From contig NZ_CP063169.1 of assembly GCF_014960965.1 (NCBI RefSeq), positions 1,087,581-1,151,580 on the forward strand: a stretch of 64,000 nucleotides of DNA, written 5' to 3'. This DNA comes from Ruania alkalisoli (GTDB lineage Bacteria; Actinomycetota; Actinomycetes; Actinomycetales; Beutenbergiaceae). Shown one piece after another: positions 54,022-63,015 of the stretch. The position numbers and the translations under genes were made by a program. How positions within the stretch are numbered: the stretch's first letter is position 1; each line of letters begins with the position of its first letter. The notes under the pieces were generated by a model that worked only from the letters and a program-made list of their open reading frames with translations, made no database searches and was not told where the DNA came from.

Positions 54022-55029
54022 ATGGAGAACCGCGGTGAGCATCCGAACCCGCATGATGCGGTGTTCCGGAAGGTGGTGGGGGAGCCGGTGAATGCGGCGT
54101 CGGTGCTGGCTGCAGCGTTGGCACCCGAGCTCGCCCAAGGGTTGGATCTGGCGGGGCTGCGGCCCGAGCCCGGGGCGCTCGTCGATGAGGAGTTGCGCGA
54201 GCTGTACACCGACCTGTTGTTCAGCACCCGGTTGAACGGCGATCCGGCGCATGTGCTGGTGTTGATCGAGCATCAGTCGAGCCCTGATCCGTTGATGCCG
54301 CTGCGGATCCTGGAGTATGTCACCCGGATCTGGCGTCGTCATCTGGGCGCTCGGCGCCGAGGGCGCTCGGGACAGCCGCATGATGGGGACGGTCCGGTGA
54401 GGCTGCCGGCGGTGGTGCCCGTGGTTGTCTACCAGGGCCAGCGCCGGTGGAACGCGCCGGACAGTTTGGAGGGGTTGTATGACCCTGCCGCGGCGGAGGT
54501 GCTGGGGTCGTTGTTGCCGCGGCATGAGTTCGTGCTCCATGACTTGACAGGCGTGGAGGTGGCCGAACTCTTGGCGGCGCCGTTGACGCCGGCGGCGCGG
54601 TTGGTGTTGGCGATGCTGATGTTCGCGCCCCGTGAGCAGCATCTGGCTGCGGTACTGGAGCGGTTCGTCGATGACGTGATGGTGCTGGCGCAGCGCGCCC
54701 GGGTGGATGAGATGTTCGGGGCTATCATGAAGTACGCCTACCAGGTCAGTGACACAGAACGAGACGAGTTGAAGTCGTTCTTCGATCAGCTCGGGCCGGA
54801 AGCACAGGAGGCTTATATGTCCACCACACTCGAACGAGGCGTCGCTCAGGGACGGGCCGAAGGACGTGCTGAAGGGGTCGCGCGTACGTTGACCCGTCTG
54901 CTGGTCAAGCGATTCGGTCCTCTCTCACTCGAGCAGACCGTCCGGATTGAGTCCGCGACACTTGAGGAGCTCGATGCTTGGGCCGACCGGGTTCTCGATG
55001 CCACCAGCGTTGACGACGTCCTCCGCTAA
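54022..55029 (+). CDS. Rpn-family (YhgA-like) PD-(D/E)XK nuclease
   Basis: 335 residues. The opening HDAVFRKVVGEPVNAASVLAA and the active-site part YTDLLFSTRLNGDPAHVLVLIEHQS (D...E-x-Q) are the Rpn/transposase_31 signature; VVPVVVYQGQRRW follows. A C-terminal repeat of RAEGRAEG and a short helical DUF4351-like tail (LVKRFGPLSLEQTVRIESATLEEL) end the protein. Rpn proteins are DNA endonucleases that raise RecA-independent recombination in E. coli, and they move between genomes. It stands alone between the glycan locus and the D-amino-acid operon. The preceding 172 bp show no clear feature. Confidence 0.9.
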   Translation: MENRGEHPNPHDAVFRKVVGEPVNAASVLAAALAPELAQGLDLAGLRPEPGALVDEELRELYTDLLFSTRLNGDPAHVLVLIEHQSSPDPLMPLRILEYVTRIWRRHLGARRRGRSGQPHDGDGPVRLPAVVPVVVYQGQRRWNAPDSLEGLYDPAAAEVLGSLLPRHEFVLHDLTGVEVAELLAAPLTPAARLVLAMLMFAPREQHLAAVLERFVDDVMVLAQRARVDEMFGAIMKYAYQVSDTERDELKSFFDQLGPEAQEAYMSTTLERGVAQGRAEGRAEGVARTLTRLLVKRFGPLSLEQTVRIESATLEELDAWADRVLDATSVDDVLR

Positions 55030-55038
55030 CCCGAAACC

Positions 55039-55827
55039 TCAGTTCTCGCCAGAGAGCACGTCGGCAGCGAGCAGGTTGTTCCCGGCTGTCAGCCCGCCGT
55101 CGATCATGAGGGTGGTTCCGGTGATCCAGGATGCGTCCTCGGAGCTGAGGAAGGCTGCGGCATTGGCGATGTCTTCTGGCGTGCCGAGGCGGCCGGCCGG
55201 GTACCAGCGGGTGACGCGGTCGATGATGCCGGGATCGCGGCGGCGTCGTTCGTCCCAGGCGCCGGGGGTGATGACGGTGCCGACGCCGATGCCGAATGCG
55301 CGGATCCCGTCGCGGCCGTAGCGCACGGCAGTGCTGCGGGTGAGGGAGTTGAGGCCCGACTTCGCGGCACTGTAGGCGGCGTTGCCGTAGTACTGGTAGG
55401 CGTTCACGGAGGAGATGTTGCAGACGACCCCGTAGCCCCGTTCGCGCATGGCGGGCAGGGCGGCCCTGGTGCACAGGTAGGGGGCGCGCAGGGCGATGGC
55501 GACCTGTTCGTCCCACCGGTCAGGCGCGGTCTCGAGCAGGTCCTCGTCGTAGGCGTAGGCGGCGTTGTTGATGAGCACATCGACGCCGCGCGTCCGGTCA
55601 TTGATCTCGGCGAAGAGAGCATCGACGGCGGCTTCGTCGGTGATGTCGACGGTGTGGGTGTGTATGGCCACATCGTGCTTCTCGAGCTCTGCGGCAAGCT
55701 CCGCGAGGGCGTCCGGGCGGACGTCGACGAGTTCGAGGGCGGCACCGTCGGTGGCGAATCGGCGCGCGATCGCCGATCCGATGCCTCCGGCGGCACCGGT
55801 GATGAGGACGACTGGAGTCGTGGCCAT
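55039..55827 (-). CDS. SDR family oxidoreductase
   Basis: 262 residues from ATG 55827 with AAGGA in front. Classical short-chain dehydrogenase: cofactor motif GAAGGIG near 11-17, VDVRPD (Asp selecting NAD), NNAAYAY, catalytic Ser in NISSVN, and YSAAK (Tyr-x3-Lys). The C-terminal block LSSEDASWITGTTLMIDGGLTAGNN is also typical. It is the last gene of the IclR-led operon; a role in oxidising or reducing the 2-keto or hydroxy acid made from D-amino acids is possible. The plus-strand Rpn gene converges on it with only 9 bp between. Confidence 0.87.
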   Translation of the reverse strand: MATTPVVLITGAAGGIGSAIARRFATDGAALELVDVRPDALAELAAELEKHDVAIHTHTVDITDEAAVDALFAEINDRTRGVDVLINNAAYAYDEDLLETAPDRWDEQVAIALRAPYLCTRAALPAMRERGYGVVCNISSVNAYQYYGNAAYSAAKSGLNSLTRSTAVRYGRDGIRAFGIGVGTVITPGAWDERRRRDPGIIDRVTRWYPAGRLGTPEDIANAAAFLSSEDASWITGTTLMIDGGLTAGNNLLAADVLSGEN

Positions 55828-55853
55828 GGTGGTCCTTGTGATCGGTGAGGGGG

Positions 55854-57086
55854 TCAGAAGATGGTGCGCACGGCGCTGCGAACGCGGTACTGGTCGTCGA
55901 TGACCGGGATGGCTCGCCATCGGTCGAGCGTGGTGCACGGGTGGGAGATGCCCAGTTTGACCAGATCACCGACGCGTAAGTGGCTGGTCTCGACGATGGT
56001 GTGCTGGTCGTTGAAGGAGCGGATCCGGGCGGCGCCATCGGGGATGGATTCGGTGTGTCCGTCGCGGTAGCGGGCCAGTAGCGGCGGCATCCCGGCGTCG
56101 GAGGAGATGTCCCGGCGGCCGGCGTCCAGGATGGCGAGGCCCGCCTCGGGGGTGGAGAGCACGCGAGCCCAGACCTCCAGCGCGGGGTGCAGACCCTCTG
56201 GGCCGCCGAGCGGGGTGGCGTCGGCGTAGAGGCCGTGGTCGTGAATCAGGTAGCAGCCGGAGCGCAGCACGACCTCGGTACCCGGAACGCCCGTGAGCTC
56301 CTCGGCGACGAGGTCGAAGTACATACTGCCGCCAGCGCTCAGGATCGCCCCGGCCGAGAGCAGACTCCGGTCGAGCAGGTCCACGGTGAGGGTACGTATC
56401 CGTGACAGGAACGCCCGGGCGGCAGCCTCGGTCGCGTCGGTTCGTGAGCTGCCAACCACACCCTCGAACCCCGCGACCCCAGCCAGCCGCAGCCCTGCGG
56501 CGCCAGCGATCGCTTCGGCGACTGCGATACCCGTGTCGTGGTCTCGTACCCCCGCTCGCCCGTCCGGCTCGCCTACTTCCACGAGTACGGGAAGCGGCCG
56601 CATGGCGTGGGTCGCGATCTGATCCAAGCGCCCGACGGCGTCCGTGCTGTCGGCGAAGACCAGCACCTCGAGTGCGGCATCAGTTGCCATCCGCTCGACC
56701 AACCAGGACAAGCCGACCGGGTCGAGGCATTCGTTGGCGATCATCACCCGCGTCGCGCCTATGGCGATCATGGCCCGGGCCTGCCAGGCGGTCGCGGCTG
56801 TCATGCCCCAGGCGTCGTCGGCGAGCTGCCGGGCGATGAGCTCGGGAGACATGGTGGTCTTGCCGTGCGGGGCGAGCGCCACGCCGTGACGGGAGCAGAA
56901 GTCGCTCATCGCCTGCTGGTTGTGGTCGAGCGCGTCCTCATGGAGCACCGCCAGCGGTGTGGAGAAGTCGGTGAGCGCGTGCCAGCCCTGATCCCCGATC
57001 GAGTCGGAGCGCACGCCTTCCCCGGACGGCGGGAAGCTCTTGTGCGTCCAGTCGATCGCCCAGTCGCCGGCCGATCCGATCGTCAT
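55854..57086 (-). CDS. D-serine dehydratase/D-threonine aldolase-like PLP enzyme (fold type III)
   Basis: 410 residues from ATG 57086 (TGATG overlap with the ridA-like stop). The alanine-racemase-like barrel carries APHGKTTMS with PLP-binding Lys76. The C-terminal domain ends with ISHPCTTLDRW, the His/Cys metal-ligand motif of eukaryotic-type D-serine dehydratases and D-threonine aldolases. These enzymes act on D-hydroxy amino acids; dehydration gives an enamine that the neighbouring RidA-like protein would hydrolyse. Linkage to D-aminoacylase strengthens a D-amino-acid role. Confidence 0.88.
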   Translation of the reverse strand: MTIGSAGDWAIDWTHKSFPPSGEGVRSDSIGDQGWHALTDFSTPLAVLHEDALDHNQQAMSDFCSRHGVALAPHGKTTMSPELIARQLADDAWGMTAATAWQARAMIAIGATRVMIANECLDPVGLSWLVERMATDAALEVLVFADSTDAVGRLDQIATHAMRPLPVLVEVGEPDGRAGVRDHDTGIAVAEAIAGAAGLRLAGVAGFEGVVGSSRTDATEAAARAFLSRIRTLTVDLLDRSLLSAGAILSAGGSMYFDLVAEELTGVPGTEVVLRSGCYLIHDHGLYADATPLGGPEGLHPALEVWARVLSTPEAGLAILDAGRRDISSDAGMPPLLARYRDGHTESIPDGAARIRSFNDQHTIVETSHLRVGDLVKLGISHPCTTLDRWRAIPVIDDQYRVRSAVRTIF

Positions 57087-57463
57087 CAGTGGGACCTGAC
57101 GGCGACCACGTCGATCTCGACCAGGATGTTCATCAGGGTCGAACCGACCGTGGTGCGCACCGGGCGGGTACCGGTGAAGCGCCGTCCGTAGACCTCGTTG
57201 AACGCGGCGAAGTGCTCGTGCAGGTGCTCCAGGTGCACGGTGACCTTCACGACATCGGCGAGTGTGAGGCCGGCGGCGGCCAGGGCGCGTTCGACGTTGT
57301 CGATGACCGCATCGGTCTGCGCTTCGATGCCTTCGGGGACGGCTCCGGTGGCCGGATCCATCGGGCCGAACCCGGCCGTCCACACGGTGTCGCCATGGCT
57401 GGCCACGTGCGAGTACGGACCGGCTGGGGTGGGCAGGTCGTCGCTGATGATGAACTCAGGCAT
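57086..57463 (-). CDS. RidA family enamine/imine deaminase
   Basis: 125 residues, the usual RidA/YjgF/UK114 length. PAGPYSHVASHGDTVWTAGFGPMDPATG at the start and RPVRTTVGSTLMNILVEIDVVAV at the end contain the substrate-binding Arg (near 105) and Glu typical of active deaminases. RidA removes reactive 2-aminoacrylate released by PLP dehydratases. Its place between D-aminoacylase and a D-serine-dehydratase-like gene is functionally coherent. Confidence 0.92.
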   Translation of the reverse strand: MPEFIISDDLPTPAGPYSHVASHGDTVWTAGFGPMDPATGAVPEGIEAQTDAVIDNVERALAAAGLTLADVVKVTVHLEHLHEHFAAFNEVYGRRFTGTRPVRTTVGSTLMNILVEIDVVAVRSH

Positions 57464-57498
57464 GCTCGTCTTCTCCTTGGTGATTCAACTGGTGGTGG

Positions 57499-59052
57499 TC
57501 AGTAGTCCCAGGTCAGGGCTCGGCCCGGGAGTGCGGCGGTCAGGGTGCCCTCGTGGAGCACCTGCTCTCCGCCCACCCACACGTCCTCGATGCCCTCGCT
57601 GAGCAGGGTCGGTTCGGCGTAGGTTGCCCGGTCGGTGACCCGGCTGGGGTCGATGAGGAGTACGTCCGCAGCCGCACCCTCACGCAGAATGCCGCGATTC
57701 CCCAGCCCGAACCGTTCAGCGGGGCGGGCGGCGAGGTGCTCCGCGGCCTGCGTCCAGGTCCAATCGCCGAGCTCGCGCACGTGGTGGCCGAGGAAGCGTG
57801 CGAACGTGCCCCGCGCACGGGGGTGCGGGTGGCCGCCGACGAAGATGCCGTCCGAGCCGCCCAGGTGACCTTCGTGCTGCAGCAGGGCACGCATATCGGC
57901 CTCACTGTTCGTGGGCGGCTGCTCGAACACCGCCGTGACCGCACCACCGGTGGCTCGCAGTAGTTCGATGGCGAACGAGTCCAACTCGTTGCCGGCCTGC
58001 TCGGCCGCCGCCCGCAGCGTGAGCCCTTCCGCCGCCTCGAAGCCCGGGGCGTTGGCGATCGTGGCTTTGTCGAAGGCCGCGTAGTCCGAGGCTTCCCAGT
58101 GCCGCCGCACGTCGCCCGCGGTGCCGGGTGAACTGAGCGCGTCCACCAGGTTGCCGGGGGCCAGTGTGAGCAGTTCCGCGGGCAGCAGGGGGATCGTCAG
58201 CAGCGAGAATCCGCGCAGGTAGGGGTAGGAGTCGAAGGTCAGATCGACGCCGTCATCAGCGGCATCGTCCATCAGGCGGGTGAGGAGACTGGCCGGGCCG
58301 TGCAGATGGGAGACGTGCACGGCCACACCACTGGTGGCGGCGATCTGGTGCACCTCGCCCAGGCCGACGACGGACTCGTCCTCGTACCCGCGCATGTGTG
58401 TCACATACGGTCGCCCGGCCTCGGCCAGCAGCCCCCCGATCTGGGACAGCTCGTCGACGTCCGCGTACAGGCCGGGCACATAGTGCAGCCCAGTCGACAG
58501 ACCCACGGCCCCGTCGGCGAGACCCTGCGCCACCAACTCCATCAGGCCGTGCCGCTGAGACCGGTCCAGCTCGGGCGAGAGCCCGGCCACCTGGTAGCGC
58601 AGCGTTCCGTGCGGGAGCAGGTGAGCGGTGTTCACGCGCACCGCACCGGTCAGTGACCGGCGCAGCTCTGCCCACGTGACGCCGTCGGACCACACCTGAG
58701 GGAGGGGCCCGTTGATCCCGGCGAAGTACGACGCCGACCACGCGGCCGCTGCGCCGTGCGCGGGACCGTAAGAGACGCCGTCCTGCCCCGTGACGATCGT
58801 GGTGACTCCCTGGCGCAGCAGCGCCAGCTGCACCTCCGGGGAGAACACCTGCCCGTCGGCGTGGGAGTGGGCGTCGATGAAGCCCGGCATGATGAGCCGT
58901 CCGGTGGCGTTCACCTCCACCTCGCTCGGGCGTTGCGGGAGCCTCCCGATCCCGGTGACGGCGGCCCCTTCGATCCGTAGGTCCGCTTGCCTGGGTGAGG
59001 CACCGGTGCCGTCGACGATCGTGCCCCCGCGCAGAATGATCGGTGCGGTCAT
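57499..59052 (-). CDS. D-aminoacylase (N-acyl-D-amino-acid deacylase)
   Basis: 517 residues from ATG 59052, overlapping the iclR stop by 4 bp. Amidohydrolase superfamily: MPGFIDAHSHADGQ with HxH at 62-64, VTTIVTGQDG, ALGLSTGLHYVPG-like block AVGLSTGLHY, VTHMRGYEDE, VHVSHLHG and GSDGIFVGGHPHPRARGTFARFLG, all characteristic of D-aminoacylases. It splits N-acyl-D-amino acids into a fatty or acetic acid and the D-amino acid, which the enzymes encoded downstream can degrade. No signal peptide; cytosolic. Confidence 0.93.
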   Translation of the reverse strand: MTAPIILRGGTIVDGTGASPRQADLRIEGAAVTGIGRLPQRPSEVEVNATGRLIMPGFIDAHSHADGQVFSPEVQLALLRQGVTTIVTGQDGVSYGPAHGAAAAWSASYFAGINGPLPQVWSDGVTWAELRRSLTGAVRVNTAHLLPHGTLRYQVAGLSPELDRSQRHGLMELVAQGLADGAVGLSTGLHYVPGLYADVDELSQIGGLLAEAGRPYVTHMRGYEDESVVGLGEVHQIAATSGVAVHVSHLHGPASLLTRLMDDAADDGVDLTFDSYPYLRGFSLLTIPLLPAELLTLAPGNLVDALSSPGTAGDVRRHWEASDYAAFDKATIANAPGFEAAEGLTLRAAAEQAGNELDSFAIELLRATGGAVTAVFEQPPTNSEADMRALLQHEGHLGGSDGIFVGGHPHPRARGTFARFLGHHVRELGDWTWTQAAEHLAARPAERFGLGNRGILREGAAADVLLIDPSRVTDRATYAEPTLLSEGIEDVWVGGEQVLHEGTLTAALPGRALTWDY

Positions 59053-59807
59053 CGCGGCGTGCCCACGATCTCCTGGATTTCGGCCACCGCGTCCACCAGG
59101 GAATCCAGTGAGGTCCGGTAGGTCAGCGCGCTCACGCTGACGGCGCCCGAAGGAAGGGTGGGTGAGCCGAGCCAGACCGGAACCGCGAGGCAGCTGATCC
59201 CGGTCTCGTTCTCCTCGGCCTCGGTGGCATAGCCGCGCTTGCGGATCAGGGCGAGCTCGGCGGCGAACCGGTCCGGGTCGGTGATCGTGCGGGGCGTGCG
59301 GGAGACCAGCTCGGCCTTGCGCGCCCAAGCGCGGACGCCATCATCACTGGTGAGGGCGAAGGACAGCAGCAGTTTCCCGCAGGCTGTGCTGTGCACCGGG
59401 TTGCGGCCGCCGATCGTCGAGGTGAGCCGGACGCTGCCCTCGGCGGGGTCGACCTTCGCGCGGTAGACGATGGAGGAACCATCGAGTACGGCGTAGTGCA
59501 CTGTCTCGCCGAACCGGTGCGCCAGGGCCTGCAGTGCCGGCTGGATCCTCAGGTATTCCGGGCGTTCCTCGTGGTTGGCGAACGCGAGCCGGATGAACTC
59601 ATCCCCGAGGAGGTAGGAGCCCCGCTCGTCCTGCCGGGCAAAGCCCATCTTGCGCAAGGACGCCAGGGCGCGGTGGATTGTCGGTTTCGATCCGCCGACG
59701 GCCTGGCTCAGCTCGTCCAGGCTCGCCCCACCGCTGCGCTGGGCGAGTTCACGCAGCACCGTCAGCACGCGTTCTGCGCCCACGACGCGCGGACCGTCGT
59801 CGGTCAT
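59049..59807 (-). CDS. IclR family transcriptional regulator
   Basis: 252 residues. N-terminal winged helix (AERVLTVLRELAQRSGGASLDELSQAVGGSKPTIHRALASL) and C-terminal effector domain (GETVHYAVLDGSSIVYRAKVDP, NPVHSTACGKLLLSF, RGYATEAEENETGISCLAVPV) are complete. First gene of the D-amino-acid operon and overlapping D-aminoacylase, so it probably regulates its own operon. Two GTTTGAA direct repeats in the divergent region to the lactonase gene could be its binding site. Confidence 0.92.
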   Translation of the reverse strand: MTDDGPRVVGAERVLTVLRELAQRSGGASLDELSQAVGGSKPTIHRALASLRKMGFARQDERGSYLLGDEFIRLAFANHEERPEYLRIQPALQALAHRFGETVHYAVLDGSSIVYRAKVDPAEGSVRLTSTIGGRNPVHSTACGKLLLSFALTSDDGVRAWARKAELVSRTPRTITDPDRFAAELALIRKRGYATEAEENETGISCLAVPVWLGSPTLPSGAVSVSALTYRTSLDSLVDAVAEIQEIVGTPR

Positions 59808-59866
59808 CGGGCCTCCTGGTGACCACCGCGAATGCTCTGTCCCGACGACTCTACGGTATTCTGTTT

Positions 59867-59893
59867 GTTTGAAGCAACGCTCAATAGTTTGAA
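59867..59893. promoter_or_regulatory. Possible IclR site in a divergent promoter
   Basis: GTTTGAA occurs at 59867-59873 and 59887-59893, a 20-bp period (about two helical turns), in the 113-bp gap between iclR and the lactonase gene. The local AT-richness also fits a promoter. Confidence 0.4.
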
Positions 59894-59920
59894 TCTTCTG
59901 ACCAATGATGGACGGGATGT

Positions 59921-60934
59921 ATGGAACTGCTGGTGGGAAGTGCCGCGCTTCACGACGGGATCGTGGGGGAGGGGGTCGCCACGGTGGACGTCACTGGTGG
60001 CGACATCTGCGATGTCACGCCGATCGCGGGGACGTCCGGGAGCGATGAGTCGACGGGTGCGATGTACCTGGCCTACGACGCGCAGCGTCAGGTGGCCTAC
60101 AGCGTGCTCGGATCGACGCTGACAGCCTGGCAACGTGCCGGGCACGGTTGGGGGCAACTGGGATCGCAGCCGACCGGCGGTGAGGTGGCCTGCCATGTCA
60201 GCGTGCACCCGAGCGGGCGGTTCGTCCTGGTCGCGAACTACGAAGGTGGGAACGTCAGCGTGTTCCCGTTGCGGGCGGACGGCACGCCCGAGCCGACCTC
60301 GCATACGGAGCGGCTGGTGGGCGGTGGCCCATGCAGTCCTCGACAGGACGCCGCGCACCCGCACATGATCACCACGGCTGGGCCCGATGGGGAGGTCTAC
60401 GTCGTTGATCTGGGTGGAGACCAGATCGTGCGGTACGAGCTGACGGCCACGGGTGGCTTGGTCCGGCGCGGTGAGCTCAGGCTTCCTCCCGGGACTGGTC
60501 CGCGGCACATGGTCGCCCGCGGTTCCTTCGCCTACGTTGTCGGGGAACTTGCCGCGACGCTGATTCCGGTCGATCTGGCGACCGGCGCGGTGGGTGAGCC
60601 GGTGTCCACGCGACCGCCCGGTGAGGCGGGGGAGTGCTACCCCTCGGCGGTGGTGCTCGATCCGCAGGGGTGGTTCTGCTACGTGCTCAACAGGGGGCCG
60701 AACACCATCGCGACCTTCGACATCGCCGGGGAGCCGCGCCTGGTGGAGACCGCTCCCAGTGGCGGGGACTACCCGTGGGACGCCGTGATTTCGGATGGGT
60801 ACCTGTATGTCGCGAACCAGCGATCGGGAACGCTTGCGAGCTTCAGCCTGGATGCGCGCACCGGTGTGCCGACTCCCGTCGCCACCGCTTCGATCCCGCA
60901 TGCGCTCTGTATCGCGCCGGGTCTGGCGAGCTGA
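59921..60934 (+). CDS. Lactonase-family seven-bladed beta-propeller (6-phosphogluconolactonase-like)
   Basis: 337 residues from ATG 59921. VSVHPSGRFVLVANYEGGNVSVFPL, AHPHMITTAGPDGEVYVVDLG, GTGPRHMVARG, CYVLNRGPNTIATF and LYVANQRSGTLASF are the repeated blades of the Pgl/lactonase (PF10282) family, which hydrolyse sugar lactones. Conserved His and Arg residues (PHM, PRHM) are in place. It is divergent from the IclR operon and upstream of thuA, so its pathway is unclear; a sugar or hydroxy-acid lactone is the likely substrate. Confidence 0.88.
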   Translation: MELLVGSAALHDGIVGEGVATVDVTGGDICDVTPIAGTSGSDESTGAMYLAYDAQRQVAYSVLGSTLTAWQRAGHGWGQLGSQPTGGEVACHVSVHPSGRFVLVANYEGGNVSVFPLRADGTPEPTSHTERLVGGGPCSPRQDAAHPHMITTAGPDGEVYVVDLGGDQIVRYELTATGGLVRRGELRLPPGTGPRHMVARGSFAYVVGELAATLIPVDLATGAVGEPVSTRPPGEAGECYPSAVVLDPQGWFCYVLNRGPNTIATFDIAGEPRLVETAPSGGDYPWDAVISDGYLYVANQRSGTLASFSLDARTGVPTPVATASIPHALCIAPGLAS

Positions 60935-60981
60935 GGAGATCAAGGCGCTCGCTGGTCATGGTGGAAGCCCTCGCCCTGGTA

Positions 60982-61006
60982 AGTTGATTCGATGCGCGAA
61001 TCAACT
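60982..61006. promoter_or_regulatory. Palindromic operator over the thuA start codon
   Basis: AGTTGATTCG (60982-60991) and CGAATCAACT (60997-61006) are perfect 10-bp arms around 5 bp that contain the ATG of the ThuA gene (60992). The position suggests a repressor blocking the start of transcription or a leaderless mRNA. Confidence 0.65.
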
Positions 61007-61807
61007 GTCTCGAGTCCGCTGAACGTCACCGTCTGGGGCGAGAACCTCCACGAGTTCCACGACGCCGAGCACATGGCTGCCCTCTACCCGGACGGCATGC
61101 ACGCCACGATCGCCGAAGCGATCTCGTCGCTCCTGGGCGAGAGGGTGAACGTCCGTACCGCCACTCTGGACCAGCCCGAGCACGGGCTTTCCGACGAGGT
61201 GCTGGCCTCCACTGACGTGCTCACCTGGTGGGGGCACATGGGCCACGACAAGGTCGATGACGCTGTGGTGCGCAAGGTGCACGATCGCGTGCTCGCCGGG
61301 ATGGGCCTCATCGTGCTCCACTCCGCCCACTTCTCCAAGATCTTCAAGGCCCTGATGGGGACCACCTGCTCGCTCCAGTGGCGGGACAGCAACGACACCG
61401 AGCTGGTCTGGACGGTCAAGCCCGACCACCCGATTGCCGACGGCGTCCCGCACCCGATCCGGATCGAGGGTCAGGAGATGTACGGGGAGCTGTTCGACAT
61501 CCCCGAGCCGGACGAGCTGGTCTTCATCTCCTCCTTCACCGGGGGAGAGGTGTTCCGGTCCGGCTGCACCTGGCGCCGTGGCAAGGGCAAGGTCTTCTAC
61601 TTTTCTCCGGGTGACCAGGGGTATCCCGTCTATCACCACCCGGATGTGCAGCGGGTGATCGCCAACGGAGTGCTGTGGGCGGCGCCCTCGCCGCGGGCGA
61701 CGTTCGAGCGGCCCGATGTGGTGAGTCAGCCCGCGCCGCGATTCAGTGCGGATGACTTCGCGCGCGTTGCTCCGGGTATGCAGGCAGGGCAGGAGGGGCA
61801 CCGATGA
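60992..61807 (+). CDS. ThuA domain-containing protein (trehalose-utilisation type)
   Basis: 271 residues. A class-I-glutamine-amidotransferase-like fold: LNVTVWGENLHEFHD, DVLTWWGHMGHDKVDDAVV, GLIVLHSAHFSKIFKALMG, PIRIEGQEMYGELFDIP and KGKVFYFSPGDQGYPVYHHPDVQRVIANGVLWAA match ThuA closely. ThuA with ThuB (a Gfo/Idh/MocA oxidoreductase) takes part in 3-keto-sugar metabolism of trehalose and related disaccharides in rhizobia. Here the oxidoreductase follows with a 4-bp overlap. The start codon lies inside a palindrome, so a slightly later start cannot be excluded. Confidence 0.9.
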   Translation: MRESTVSSPLNVTVWGENLHEFHDAEHMAALYPDGMHATIAEAISSLLGERVNVRTATLDQPEHGLSDEVLASTDVLTWWGHMGHDKVDDAVVRKVHDRVLAGMGLIVLHSAHFSKIFKALMGTTCSLQWRDSNDTELVWTVKPDHPIADGVPHPIRIEGQEMYGELFDIPEPDELVFISSFTGGEVFRSGCTWRRGKGKVFYFSPGDQGYPVYHHPDVQRVIANGVLWAAPSPRATFERPDVVSQPAPRFSADDFARVAPGMQAGQEGHR

Positions 61808-62976
61808 GCGCGAGGAGCCCCCACGGAGGGGCGCCGAGGGACGAGGTGCATCGGAGTGAGGCACCGAAGGGTTCAGACCGGACAGTACCGATGAGTGAGG
61901 AGGCGGCGAACGCACCACTGCGCGCTGGCGTCGTCGGCCTCGGCTGGGCCGGACAGCAGCACATGGCCGGGTATCACGCGCTGGACGGCGTGGAGCTGGT
62001 TGGTCTGGCCGGGATGGAGGAGCACCTGCTTGCCGAGCTCGGGAAGCGCTACGACGTCCCGGGCCGCTACGCGAGCCTGGAGGCGATGCTGGCCGAGGCC
62101 AACCTCGATGTGCTCAGCATCGCCACTCCGACGGCGATGCACGCACCGATGGCGATCGCTGCCCTGGGCGCCGGGGTGCACGTGCTGTGCGAGAAGCCGA
62201 TGGCCCCCACGGCCGCCGAGGCCGAACGGATGGTTGAGGCGGCTCAGCGCGCCGACCGAGTCCTGGAGATTACGTTCAACAAGCGCCACCGCGCACCCGC
62301 GCGGACGCTGCGCCGGTTGGTCGCCGACGGCGTGCTCGGCCGGGTCTACTACGCGAAAGCCGGCTGGGTGCGCCGCAAGGGCATCCCCGGGCTGGGCACC
62401 TGGTTCACGCGAAAGGAGTCCGCCGGTGGCGGGCCGATGATGGACATCGGGATCCACGCCCTCGACCTGGCGCTGCACGTGCTTGGCGAGCCGGGCGTGC
62501 GGACCGTATCGGCGGCGACCTACGCGGAGTTCGGCCCACGGGGACGCGGTGGCGGCAGCTATGGCGTCGGAGCCCGGACGGCCGAGGACACCACGGTGTA
62601 CGAGGTGGAAGACTTGGGTACTGCCCTGCTCCGGCTCGACAACGACGCCACGCTCATGCTCGAGGCCAGCTGGGCGCAGTTCGTCGACCATGACCGCTTC
62701 TATCTGGAGTTGTTCGGCACCGAGGGTGGTGCGCGGATCGAGGTCGAGGGCCCCGACGCCCCGCAGATCCACGTGACCACCGATGTGGACGGGATTCCCG
62801 CGAACCTCGTCCCGGACATGCTCCCCGACGCCGGGCATGAGGCCAACGTGGCCGACTTCGTCGAGCTGGTGCGCAGCGGATCTGACAACGCGCGCGGGCA
62901 GGTCGGACTGTTGCGGACCCACGTGATCGACGCCTGCTACGCCTCGGCCGATCAAGGTCGAGAAGTCACCCTGTAG
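61804..62976 (+). CDS. Gfo/Idh/MocA family oxidoreductase (ThuB-like partner)
   Basis: 390 residues, or 361 if translation begins at the later Met (MSEEAANAP, 61891); the 4-bp overlap with thuA favours 61804. The Rossmann start is GVVGLGWAG, followed by ATPTAMHAPMAIAALGAGVHVLCEKPMA with the EKP motif (catalytic Lys), then FNKRHR and GGGPMMDIGIHALDLALHVLG with the conserved His. It is NAD(P)-dependent and would oxidise or reduce a sugar at C3. The pair may be controlled by the LacI-type gene just downstream. Confidence 0.92.
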   Translation: MSARSPHGGAPRDEVHRSEAPKGSDRTVPMSEEAANAPLRAGVVGLGWAGQQHMAGYHALDGVELVGLAGMEEHLLAELGKRYDVPGRYASLEAMLAEANLDVLSIATPTAMHAPMAIAALGAGVHVLCEKPMAPTAAEAERMVEAAQRADRVLEITFNKRHRAPARTLRRLVADGVLGRVYYAKAGWVRRKGIPGLGTWFTRKESAGGGPMMDIGIHALDLALHVLGEPGVRTVSAATYAEFGPRGRGGGSYGVGARTAEDTTVYEVEDLGTALLRLDNDATLMLEASWAQFVDHDRFYLELFGTEGGARIEVEGPDAPQIHVTTDVDGIPANLVPDMLPDAGHEANVADFVELVRSGSDNARGQVGLLRTHVIDACYASADQGREVTL

Positions 62977-63015
62977 CGGCCCGGCCGGCTGTCGAGGCCG
63001 TGACGCCCCATTCTC

